Shown piece by piece: positions 1-5,038 of a stretch of 6,955 nt of DNA (its first letter is position 1; each line of letters opens with the position of its first letter). The position numbers and the translations under genes were made by a program. This stretch comes from Oscillospiraceae bacterium (lineage in GTDB: Bacteria > Bacillota > Clostridia > Oscillospirales > Oscillospiraceae): contig JAFYUG010000378.1 in assembly GCA_017558545.1 (NCBI GenBank), forward strand, positions 1-6,955. The letters run 5' to 3'. A model generated the notes under the pieces. That model had not been told where the DNA came from and ran no database searches. It saw nothing but the letters and a program-made list of their open reading frames with translations.

Positions 1-651
1 CTCATGCCCTATGACCTGAACAAGCTCTTCGACGAAGGCTATCTGGACATGGAAATCGGCTTCTGCCAGCTGCCCGATGGCGGTGCAACTCTCGCTAACA
101 TCACCGAGATGCCCGGCGTTACCCCCGAAATGTTCGACTTCTGGTTCGCATGGCACGGCCTTGAGGATCTGAGATACAAGGTTTGGGACCGCGAGGATCA
201 CTACTTCGCACGTTCCCGCAACCCCGAGAAGGGCAACGACAAGTCTCTCAGCCTGAAGGAGCGTTATTGGGATACCATTCACGATGTAGACGAGAACTGC
301 GGCCTTGGTAAGGAGCACATCCAGATCAACTTCCGTAATCCCGCTGACATCGGCTTCGATCCCGAAAAGCTGAAGGATTTCAAGGGCACCATCGTTTGCG
401 CAGGCAACGAGTATGCTCCTGTTATCATGTGCCACTTCCTCCGTCCCGTTGAGGGCGGCTGCGAGCTGCGCACTCGTTTCTGGTTCGGTTACAGCATCAT
501 TGGCGGCAAGCCCGTCAAGGTTCTGCCCGACGGCGTTGAGTTCCCCCTCATCCCCGTACAGGCTCTCCTTGCTCACAACATCAAGGAGTTCGCAAACCTG
601 GCTGCTATCCTGCCCAGCATCTACGAGGAATACAGCCCCGACTTCATCTAA
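1..651 (+). CDS. DAPG/phloretin hydrolase-family protein (PhlG-like), 5'-partial
   Basis: Enzymes of this family cleave a carbon-carbon bond next to an aromatic ketone with water, using Zn2+. Known cases are 2,4-diacetylphloroglucinol (PhlG) and phloretin hydrolases; the substrate here is unknown. The frame is open to the window edge (codon CTC before the ATG at 4), and that ATG has no visible ribosome site. About 215 residues are present against roughly 270-295 in the family as I recall it, so some 60-80 N-terminal residues probably lie upstream. Numbering from the ATG, the sequence shows a family-like MPGVTPEMFDFWFAWHGLE block (about 37-54) and a late HNIKE (H191, E195). HNIKE fits the HxxxE zinc pair of PhlG. 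H51 is a candidate third ligand, and the 140-residue H51-H191 spacing is close to the 141 I recall for PhlG. E86 is a possible fourth. The protein looks soluble and cytosolic. All 12 Lys codons are AAG and no Ile codon is ATA, suggesting high expression. Family confident; substrate not. Confidence 0.85.
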   Translation, partial: LMPYDLNKLFDEGYLDMEIGFCQLPDGGATLANITEMPGVTPEMFDFWFAWHGLEDLRYKVWDREDHYFARSRNPEKGNDKSLSLKERYWDTIHDVDENCGLGKEHIQINFRNPADIGFDPEKLKDFKGTIVCAGNEYAPVIMCHFLRPVEGGCELRTRFWFGYSIIGGKPVKVLPDGVEFPLIPVQALLAHNIKEFANLAAILPSIYEEYSPDFI

Positions 652-680
652 GTCGGAAAAGCTTAACTCAAAACATAACA

Positions 681-713
681 AAAGCACCGTTCCTTCGGGA
701 ACGGTGCTTTTTT
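681..713 (+). terminator. Strong intrinsic terminator of the PhlG-like gene
   Basis: A perfect 13-bp stem (681-693 with 698-710) is closed by a TTCG tetraloop and runs into six T (708-713). It lies 30 bases after the stop codon. On the minus strand the same hairpin is followed by a looser T-rich run, so it could also stop transcription from the convergent dehydrogenase gene, which has no clear terminator nearer its own stop. Confidence 0.93.
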
Positions 714-742
714 AGCCAGTCAAAAAGTTATAAAAATAAGAG

Positions 743-880
743 TGTCATTGCGAGGAGCTGTAGGCGCTCATGGCAATCCGCATCCTCTAAGACCGACTGT
801 TATTTATGCATTTGCGGCAAAAGTCGAGCATTTTGGAGAACGGATTGCCACACCAGTGTGCGCACTGGTTCGCAATGACG
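743..880. repeat. Dispersed palindromic (MITE/REP-like) repeat
   Basis: The outer parts are imperfect inverted repeats. The left end (743-780) begins TGTCATTGCGAGG and ends GGCAATCCG. The right end (841-880) begins CGGATTGCCA and ends CGCAATGACG. Outer 9-base and inner 10-base blocks match exactly in inverted order (CATTGCG-type ends, TGGCAATCCG against CGGATTGCCA). Each half can also fold alone: the right half has CCAGTG/CACTGG (853-858 with 863-868) around a TGCG loop. From memory, TCATTGCGAG...GGCAATCC elements are scattered in many copies through bacterial genomes, including gut clostridia; this was not searched. There is no transposase, so any movement would be non-autonomous. An open frame through it (742-975) is a by-product. 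Confidence 0.75.
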
Positions 881-961
881 AGGAAATTTTTACTCGGTGC
901 CATCGTAGGGAGCGTCCCCGACGTCCCACATTTTTGGGAACGGTGCTTTTTTATGTGATTT
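881..961. repeat. Tail of the gap: small hairpin and partial terminator copy
   Basis: A bulged hairpin (908-915 with 921-927, loop 916-920) is followed at 936-953 by GGGAACGGTGCTTTTTTA. These 18 bases are identical to 697-714, the right half of the upstream terminator. The matching left arm is absent here, so this copy cannot form the terminator alone. The hairpin block may belong to the neighbouring repeat or be a separate one. No gene is seen in 652-961. Confidence 0.6.
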
Positions 962-1951
962 TTACAGGCCGTTGACTATGTTCATGGGCTTTTCACCCTT
1001 GATAACTGCGGCAACATTGTTCCAGAAATTGCGGTGAGCGGTGTAGAAAACGCTCTTGGTGGTGCCGGCAATATGGGGGGAGAGCACAACTCTGCGGCAC
1101 CAAGGCTCGGGCATGGTGAGAATGGGGGAGTCCACGGGAACGGGTTCGGGCTCAATGGTGTCCAGACCTGCGCCGTAGATGGTGCCATTCATGATGGCAT
1201 CGGCAAGAGCCTGAGTATCAACAACCAAGCCGCGGGCTGCGTTAATAATAATGGCATTGGGCTTCATCATGGCCAAAGTTTCGGCGTTGATGAAGTTGGT
1301 GGTGGAGGGAGTTACGGGCACATGGAGAGTGATAATATCGCAGGAGGAGAGAAGCTCTTCCTTCTCCATATAGGTGATGGAGTATGCCTTTTCGGTGGCC
1401 TCGTCGGCGCGGAAGGGGTCATAATAGAAAAGCTGGCAGCCGAAGGGGAGAAGGCGCTTTGCAAGCTCTTTGCCGATGGCACCAAAGCCAACAAGACCAA
1501 TCTTCTTGCCGATAATATCCTCAAGACCGTTTACGATGAATGAGCGCTTGGCCTCGTCCTGTCTGCCGGCACGAACTTCTGCATCGCCCTCAAGAAGGCG
1601 GTGCAGGCAAGCCAAAATGAGCATAACGCTGTGCTCAGCAACCTGAGGAGCGTTAACAGCTCTGTTGTTGGAAACGATGACGCCTGCCTTGGCAGCGGCT
1701 TCAATGTCGATTACGTTATAAGCAACGCCCTCGGCCTGAATGAACTTCAGCTTGGGCATGGCCTCTATCATCTTTGCGGTGATGGGCAGAATAGAGTCAA
1801 CAAGGATGGCTTCGGCCTCAGAAAGCTGGGCAATGGCATCTTCCTCGGTGTAGGGCATGGGGATAAAAATAAGCTCCACATCGGCGGGGAACATGGCGGG
1901 ATCGGAGTAAGTGTCAAAGCGCTTTTTGTCGGTAAGTATTGCTATTTTCAT
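962..1951 (-). CDS. NAD-dependent D-isomer-specific 2-hydroxyacid dehydrogenase
   Basis: Predicted to interconvert a 2-oxoacid and a D-2-hydroxyacid with NAD(H) in the cytosol; substrate unknown. It has 329 residues, the usual family length. Numbered from the chosen start (two fewer than from the upstream in-frame ATG), the Rossmann motif GFGAIG is at about 155-160. An acidic residue after the next strand (YYDP, D178) favours NAD over NADP. The catalytic triad is complete: R240 in NAARGLVVD, E267 in GLDTIEPEP, and H293 in SPHIAGTT. The start at 1951 was chosen because AGGAGG (1963-1958) sits six bases before it; the in-frame ATG at 1957 touches AGGAGG and cannot use it. The gene is divergent from the URO-D-like gene and convergent with the hydrolase. 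Hydroxypyruvate, phosphoglycerate or aromatic 2-oxoacid activity are all possible. Family certain, role open. Confidence 0.92.
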   Translation of the reverse strand: MKIAILTDKKRFDTYSDPAMFPADVELIFIPMPYTEEDAIAQLSEAEAILVDSILPITAKMIEAMPKLKFIQAEGVAYNVIDIEAAAKAGVIVSNNRAVNAPQVAEHSVMLILACLHRLLEGDAEVRAGRQDEAKRSFIVNGLEDIIGKKIGLVGFGAIGKELAKRLLPFGCQLFYYDPFRADEATEKAYSITYMEKEELLSSCDIITLHVPVTPSTTNFINAETLAMMKPNAIIINAARGLVVDTQALADAIMNGTIYGAGLDTIEPEPVPVDSPILTMPEPWCRRVVLSPHIAGTTKSVFYTAHRNFWNNVAAVIKGEKPMNIVNGL

Positions 1952-1957
1952 AAACAT

Positions 1958-1963
1958 CCTCCT
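1958..1963 (-). promoter_or_regulatory. Ribosome binding site deciding the dehydrogenase start
   Basis: A perfect AGGAGG on the minus strand. The spacing is six bases to the ATG at 1951 and zero to the ATG at 1957, so the shorter protein is preferred. Confidence 0.85.
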
Positions 1964-1978
1964 AAGGAAAAATTAGAA

Positions 1979-2097
1979 TGCATTTTAGAATTTACTTTAG
2001 TATATGAAAGTATTATACACATATTAGGGGCATTTGGGAATAGGGAAAATACTATCGAATTTGTAGAAATATTAAGCATAGAAGTATTCAAAATGCA
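1979..2097. promoter_or_regulatory. Widely spaced inverted repeat in the divergent promoter region
   Basis: TGCATTTTAGAAT (1979-1991) and the inverse of ATTCAAAATGCA (2086-2097) match at 12 bases, with one extra A in the left arm. One arm lies in the dehydrogenase leader, the other about 20 bases upstream of the -35 of the URO-D-like gene. A shared operator pair is possible. The region is AT-rich, so chance is not excluded. Confidence 0.3.
2012..2040 (-). promoter_or_regulatory. Predicted sigma-A promoter of the dehydrogenase gene
   Basis: On the minus strand, TTCCCA (2040-2035, 4 of 6 to consensus) is separated by 17 bases from a perfect TATAAT (2017-2012). The start of transcription would be near 2005, giving a leader of roughly 50 bases. 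No experimental support. Confidence 0.6.
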
Positions 2098-2115
2098 CAA
2101 GTTTTCAAATAAAAA

Positions 2116-2144
2116 TTGACTATTAGTTCTTTTAATTGTATTAT
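2116..2144 (+). promoter_or_regulatory. Predicted sigma-A promoter of the URO-D-like gene
   Basis: TTGACT (2116-2121) and TATTAT (2139-2144) are separated by exactly 17 bases; each differs from consensus at one base. The start of transcription would be near 2151, leaving a leader of about 48 bases. That leader has a weak five-pair stem (2151-2155 with 2162-2166) and no recognisable riboswitch. Confidence 0.8.
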
Positions 2145-2198
2145 TAAGGAAATTGCAAAGTCAATTCTTTAACATTATTATTATGTGAGGACAGAGAT

Positions 2199-3209
2199 AT
2201 GCTTACTGCAAGAGAAAATCTGCTTGAAACCATAAAAAAGGGCGGCAAGCCCGATAGACTTGTAAAACAGTATGAGCCTTTCGGCTTTGCTTTTGGCAAC
2301 CCCGTAACCAACTTCATCCGCTCCGTTCCCTATCCCGGCATGGAGCCCACCAAGGATAAGTGGGGCACTGTCAGCATTTGGCCTCTGGGCACTCCCGGCG
2401 CCATGCCCCATATCACTCCCGAAAACAAGGTTATCAAGGATATCACTTGCTGGAGAGATTTCGTAAAAGTTCCCGATCTTATCGCCAATTGCGATGCCGA
2501 GGAATTTTGGCTGCCCTACCTTGAGAATCAGGCCAAGATCAATAAGGATGAGAAGCTTATCACTGCTCTTGCACCCACCGGCGTTTTCGAAAGACTTCAT
2601 TACCTCATGGGCTTTGAGGATACCTTCATCAACCTGATGGAAGAGCCCGAGGCCATGGCTGATCTCTGCGAGGCTATTGGCGAATATCGTCTGAAGGGCT
2701 TTAAGCTCATGGTTGAGCACTCTCACCCCGAAGTTCTTCTCTCCCACGATGACTGGGGTGATAAGCGTAACCTCTTCATGCAGCCCGAGCTTTGGCGCGA
2801 GTTCATCAAGCCCCAGTATGAAAAGGCTTATAGCTATCTCCATGATAACGGCGTTATCATTCTCCATCATTCCGATAGCTTCCTTGAGCCTATCATCGAG
2901 GACATGATTGATGTTCATATCGATATCTGGCAGGGTGTTCTTCCCCAGAACGATATCCTCAAGCTCCAGAAGCAGATTGATGGCCGCATGGCTCTCATGG
3001 GCGGCATTGATGCAGCCATTGTTGACAGAGCAGACTCCACCGAGGAAGAGATCAGAGCCGAAGTTCGCCGCGTATGCGATACCTATTGCCCTGCAGGCAA
3101 CTTCATCCCCTGCATTACCTATGGTATGCCCGGCACCATCTATAAGGAAAATAATGTCATCATAGACGACGAAATTGAGCGCTACAACGCCGAGCATTTC
3201 GGCAAATAA
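2199..3209 (+). CDS. Uroporphyrinogen decarboxylase (URO-D) superfamily protein, possibly methyltransferase-like
   Basis: A 336-residue cytosolic protein with the URO-D TIM-barrel signature. Recognisable blocks are a TARENLLETI N-terminus (3-12), HDDWGDKRNLFMQPELWREF (183-202), the barrel strand GVIILHHSDSF (218-228) and LMGGID (266-271). True HemE has an arginine-rich N-terminal segment for substrate carboxylates, and I do not see one. Corrinoid methyltransferases of this fold (MtaA/MtbA type) carry a zinc His-x-Cys motif at the position of HHSDS (223-227), where this protein has no Cys. Its activity is therefore unknown: methyl transfer in demethylation of methoxy or methylamine compounds is possible but unsupported by any nearby corrinoid protein. 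The start is supported by GTGAGGA (2185-2191), seven bases before the ATG. The gene stands alone between its promoter and a strong terminator. Family confident; function low. Confidence 0.85.
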   Translation: MLTARENLLETIKKGGKPDRLVKQYEPFGFAFGNPVTNFIRSVPYPGMEPTKDKWGTVSIWPLGTPGAMPHITPENKVIKDITCWRDFVKVPDLIANCDAEEFWLPYLENQAKINKDEKLITALAPTGVFERLHYLMGFEDTFINLMEEPEAMADLCEAIGEYRLKGFKLMVEHSHPEVLLSHDDWGDKRNLFMQPELWREFIKPQYEKAYSYLHDNGVIILHHSDSFLEPIIEDMIDVHIDIWQGVLPQNDILKLQKQIDGRMALMGGIDAAIVDRADSTEEEIRAEVRRVCDTYCPAGNFIPCITYGMPGTIYKENNVIIDDEIERYNAEHFGK

Positions 3210-3221
3210 GCGAATAAAGAT

Positions 3222-3258
3222 AACTTGGGAAGGCCATAGGCTTTCCCAAGTTCTTTTT
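3222..3258 (+). terminator. Intrinsic terminator of the URO-D-like gene
   Basis: A 14-bp stem with one G-U pair (3222-3235 with 3239-3252) and an ATA loop is followed by CTTTTT (3253-3258). It begins 12 bases after the stop codon and separates this gene from the membrane-protein gene downstream. Confidence 0.93.
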
Positions 3259-3265
3259 ATTAAGC

Positions 3266-3303
3266 TTGCTTTTTTCATCTATTCTGTTATAATGCAGTAT
3301 AAT
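3266..3303 (+). promoter_or_regulatory. Promoter of the small membrane-protein gene, extended -10
   Basis: A perfect TATAAT (3288-3293) preceded by TGT makes an extended -10 element. A weak TTGCTT (3266-3271) lies 16 bases upstream. A second perfect TATAAT sits at 3298-3303, ten bases on. The first gives a leader of about 27 bases; the second would leave under 20. Confidence 0.7.
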
Positions 3304-3315
3304 AATTTTTGTTCC

Positions 3316-3320
3316 AAGGA
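3316..3320 (+). promoter_or_regulatory. Ribosome binding site deciding the start at 3327
   Basis: AAGGA lies six bases before the ATG at 3327. The in-frame TTG at 3309 has only T-rich sequence before it and is rejected as a start. Confidence 0.8.
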
Positions 3321-3326
3321 AAGCTT

Positions 3327-3809
3327 ATGGAAATTTTAGATTGGCTTAATAACAGCATAAGCGGCGAATTTGTCTTCACCATGATAATGAGCATGCTGCC
3401 CGTGGTGGAGCTTCGCGGAGGCATACCCTTTGGCGTAAGCATGGGGCTTAGTATGCCTGCGGCGGTTTTGGCGTCTATTATCGGCAATATGCTGCCCGTG
3501 CCCTTCCTTATTCTTTTCACCCGCAGGGTGTTTGAATGGTTGAGAGTACATATTCCCAGGCTTGATAAGTTCGTAACGGCAATGGAGAACAAGGCCAATA
3601 GCAATATGGCTGTTGTTAAGAAATACCGTTTTTGGGGACTGATGATATTGGTGGCTATACCCCTTCCCGGCACCGGGGCATGGACGGGAGCCTTGGTGGC
3701 GGCGATTATGAATTTGCGTCTTAAAAAATCCTTCCCCGCAATTTTTCTGGGAGTTATTATTGCCGCTGTAATTGTAAGCCTCATCACCTTGGGCGTTATA
3801 AGTATATAA
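3327..3809 (+). CDS. COG2426 / Sm_multidrug_ex family small membrane protein
   Basis: A 160-residue integral membrane protein of the family named 'small multidrug export' (PF06695), whose transport role is poorly established. Two conserved signatures are present: PVVELRGGIPFG (25-36) and IPLPGTGAWTGAL (111-123). Both hold Pro/Gly-rich stretches that could enter the membrane as re-entrant loops, as predicted for the related DedA/VTT superfamily. Hydrophobic spans fall at about 15-30, 44-65, 103-128 and 137-159. A basic, amphipathic segment (66-102) between them probably faces the cytosol. The length is normal and the gene looks intact. It has its own promoter and terminator and faces truA convergently, so the context gives no clue to substrate. 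A lipid or ion role is as plausible as drug export. Family assignment confident. Confidence 0.88.
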   Translation: MEILDWLNNSISGEFVFTMIMSMLPVVELRGGIPFGVSMGLSMPAAVLASIIGNMLPVPFLILFTRRVFEWLRVHIPRLDKFVTAMENKANSNMAVVKKYRFWGLMILVAIPLPGTGAWTGALVAAIMNLRLKKSFPAIFLGVIIAAVIVSLITLGVISI

Positions 3810-3812
3810 AAG

Positions 3813-3847
3813 AAGCTCGTTCCGCAAAGGCGGGATGAGCTTTTTTT
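3813..3847 (+). terminator. Intrinsic terminator of the COG2426-family gene (hairpin copy 1)
   Basis: A 13-bp stem with two wobble pairs (3813-3825 with 3830-3842), an AAAG loop and seven T (3841-3847). It starts four bases after the stop. A close copy is found at 4049-4078. Confidence 0.93.
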
Positions 3848-3852
3848 AGGCG

Positions 3853-4021
3853 TCAAAAAAGTGGCAAGCACTTTTTTGAGAAGGCTGCAGCCCGCTGCAG
3901 CGCATGAAAGGCGCGCCAAAAGGCACACCTTTCCTACGTTTGCGGGCTGATAAGTGTTTTTTCCGACGCACATGTCGCCGGAAAAAACATATTTATTTTC
4001 CTTCGCGTCTGCGGACGCGAA
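3853..4021. repeat. Chain of stem-loops, probable non-autonomous repeat element
   Basis: Four hairpins follow one another. An 11-bp stem lies at 3853-3863/3869-3879. A 12-bp stem at 3906-3917/3922-3933 pairs fully only in minus-strand RNA, through two G-U pairs. Next are an 11-bp stem at 3955-3965/3979-3989 and an 8-bp stem at 4002-4009/4014-4021. CAGCCCGC (3888-3895) can also pair with GCGGGCTG (3942-3949), enclosing the second hairpin. The palindrome GCTGCAGC occurs twice (3884-3891, 3894-3901). No protein gene is credible here: open frames through it are chance products, and one on the minus strand runs on antisense into the membrane-protein gene. It looks like a dispersed intergenic element, but copy number cannot be judged from one window. 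Confidence 0.65.
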
Positions 4022-4044
4022 CTCTGTGAGACCATTTTGATAGG

Positions 4045-4078
4045 AAAAAAGCTCATTTCGCAAAGGCGGGATGAGCTT
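4045..4078 (-). terminator. Terminator of truA (hairpin copy 2), possibly bidirectional
   Basis: Read on the minus strand, an eight-pair stem AAGCTCAT/ATGAGCTT, then a CC/AA mismatch and three more pairs, is followed directly by six U (4050-4045). It lies 13 bases beyond the truA stop. In plus-strand RNA the stem is better (13 pairs with two wobbles), but the T-tract is broken (CTTCTTGTTTT). Twenty bases (4059-4078) are identical to 3823-3842. Confidence 0.78.
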
Positions 4079-4091
4079 CTTGTTTTAATTA

Positions 4092-4826
4092 TTAATATTC
4101 CACATTTATGAGGCATAATCCCTTGGCAGGGGCTGTGAAGCCTGCCTTGCTGCGGTCGAGGGAGCGAAGTATGCTCTCCATTTCCGTATGAGCCAACTTA
4201 CCGGTGCCGACTTCAATAAGAGTGCCGGTGAGAATGCGTACCATATTATAAAGAAACCCGTCGCCGCGGAAATAAATATCCAAATTATCGCCGTTAAGCA
4301 GAAAATCGATGCTCTCCACATTTCTAACGGTGGACTTTTTATATTTCTTCAAGGAGCAAAAGGCCTTGTAGTCATGCTCACCGCAAAGGGCTTTTGCGGC
4401 TTTCTTCATAGCATCTATGTCCAATTTCTCCTCAATTCTAAGCTGGTATTTTCTGCGGAAAACATCGGGGGCGGCGCCAAGGCGAAGGGAATAGCGGTAA
4501 GTTTTGCCCTTGGCGTTTAAGCGGGCGTGGAATCGCTCCGGCGCCTCTTCGGCGGAAATAATGGCAATATCTTCAGGAAGATAGGAATTGGCCTTCTCCA
4601 TAATAGCGGCAGGGGAGAGGGGAGAACTGCTGCGGAAATTGGCGCACTGTCCTTCGGAGTGGACTCCTGCGTCGGTGCGCCCTGCGCCGTTTATTTCAAT
4701 GCTTTCGCCGCAAACAGAGGACAAAACAGCCTCCAATTTGCCCTGAATGGTGTTATCTGTGTTGCCCTGTTTCTGCCATCCGTCGTATCGGCTGCCGTCA
4801 TAGGCAATAATGATTTTATAGTTCAT
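4092..4826 (-). CDS. truA: tRNA pseudouridine(38-40) synthase TruA
   Basis: TruA turns uridines 38, 39 and/or 40 of the tRNA anticodon stem-loop into pseudouridine, a cytosolic housekeeping step needing no cofactor. The 244-residue product has normal length. The N-terminal YKIIIAYDGSRYDGWQKQ (3-20) is typical. The catalytic block is GAGRTDAGVHS (47-57), with nucleophile D52 after R50-T51. Later family blocks are FHARLNAKGKTYRY (about 99-112) and GDGFLYNMVRILTGTLIEVG (about 189-208). The ATG at 4826 is preferred because GGAG (4836-4833) precedes it by six bases; the in-frame TTG at 4838 overlaps the start of that site. In many Firmicutes truA follows ribosomal-protein and ecf genes, but here it stands alone with its own promoter. 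All key residues are intact. Confidence 0.97.
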   Translation of the reverse strand: MNYKIIIAYDGSRYDGWQKQGNTDNTIQGKLEAVLSSVCGESIEINGAGRTDAGVHSEGQCANFRSSSPLSPAAIMEKANSYLPEDIAIISAEEAPERFHARLNAKGKTYRYSLRLGAAPDVFRRKYQLRIEEKLDIDAMKKAAKALCGEHDYKAFCSLKKYKKSTVRNVESIDFLLNGDNLDIYFRGDGFLYNMVRILTGTLIEVGTGKLAHTEMESILRSLDRSKAGFTAPAKGLCLINVEY

Positions 4827-4832
4827 ACATTT

Positions 4833-4836
4833 CTCC
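4833..4836 (-). promoter_or_regulatory. Ribosome binding site deciding the truA start
   Basis: GGAG (continuing AA) on the minus strand with six bases to the ATG at 4826. It excludes the upstream TTG at 4838 as the main start. Confidence 0.8.
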
Positions 4837-4852
4837 AATGGTATTTTTTAAT

Positions 4853-4881
4853 ATTATACAATTGATTTCCCAAGGTGTAAA
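4853..4881 (-). promoter_or_regulatory. Predicted sigma-A promoter of truA
   Basis: On the minus strand, TTTACA (4881-4876, 5 of 6) is separated by 17 bases from a perfect TATAAT (4858-4853). The predicted start near 4846 gives a leader of only about 20 bases, just enough for the ribosome site. Confidence 0.8.
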
Positions 4882-4939
4882 TGCTGTTTAGCTGAAAAAA
4901 GAAAGAGATACAATATGTAGTGGTAAATTTTCTGAAAAG

Positions 4940-4961
4940 AATAAATTATTTACAATTTATT
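4940..4961. promoter_or_regulatory. Dyad next to the transporter promoter, possible operator
   Basis: AATAAATT (4940-4947) and AATTTATT (4954-4961) form a perfect 8-bp inverted repeat with a six-base centre. It ends two bases before the -35 hexamer of the transporter gene. Placement suits a dimeric regulator, but the sequence is pure A/T in the arms and may be chance. Confidence 0.35.
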
Positions 4962-4963
4962 GG

Positions 4964-4992
4964 TTGCGACCTATGGATTATTTTAGTATACT
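4964..4992 (+). promoter_or_regulatory. Predicted sigma-A promoter of the MMPL transporter gene
   Basis: TTGCGA (4964-4969, 4 of 6) and TATACT (4987-4992, 5 of 6) are 17 bases apart. The start of transcription would be near 4999, with a leader of about 40 bases. It is back-to-back with the truA promoter. Confidence 0.7.
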
Positions 4993-5038
4993 GATAAAAT
5001 AAGATACTATGGACTTGCTATGCAAAGGAGCAACTTAG

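Noticed and set aside
742..975. A 77-codon plus-strand open frame in the first gap
   Set aside because: It lies entirely across the palindromic repeat, has no ribosome site, overlaps the end of the dehydrogenase gene and gives an Arg/Pro-rich translation without any family resemblance.
1601..2119. A 172-codon plus-strand frame running into the divergent promoter region
   Set aside because: It is antisense to the 5' half of the dehydrogenase gene and ends inside the -35 element of the URO-D-like gene; no ribosome site.
2151..2198. Possible riboswitch or attenuator in the leader of the URO-D-like gene
   Set aside because: Only a weak five-pair A/T-rich stem is present in 48 bases, too little for any known riboswitch class.
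2181..3278. A 365-codon minus-strand open frame, longer than the gene it overlaps
   Set aside because: It is antisense to the URO-D-like gene, crosses its terminator and ribosome site, and its translation matches no family. Long antisense frames arise from the biased third codon positions of the real gene.
3853..3879. Hairpin TCAAAAAAGTG/CACTTTTTTGA as a backup terminator
   Set aside because: Its T run lies inside the stem and the stem has few G-C pairs, so it is better seen as part of the repeat.
3287..4063. A 258-codon minus-strand frame through the stem-loop region
   Set aside because: It combines the translation of the hairpin repeat with antisense of the COG2426-family gene, and begins near a terminator hairpin. 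A repeat translation rather than a gene.
3853..4078. CRISPR array or tandem repeat
   Set aside because: The only repeated unit occurs twice, with a single 200-base interval that is not spacer-like; there are no cas genes.
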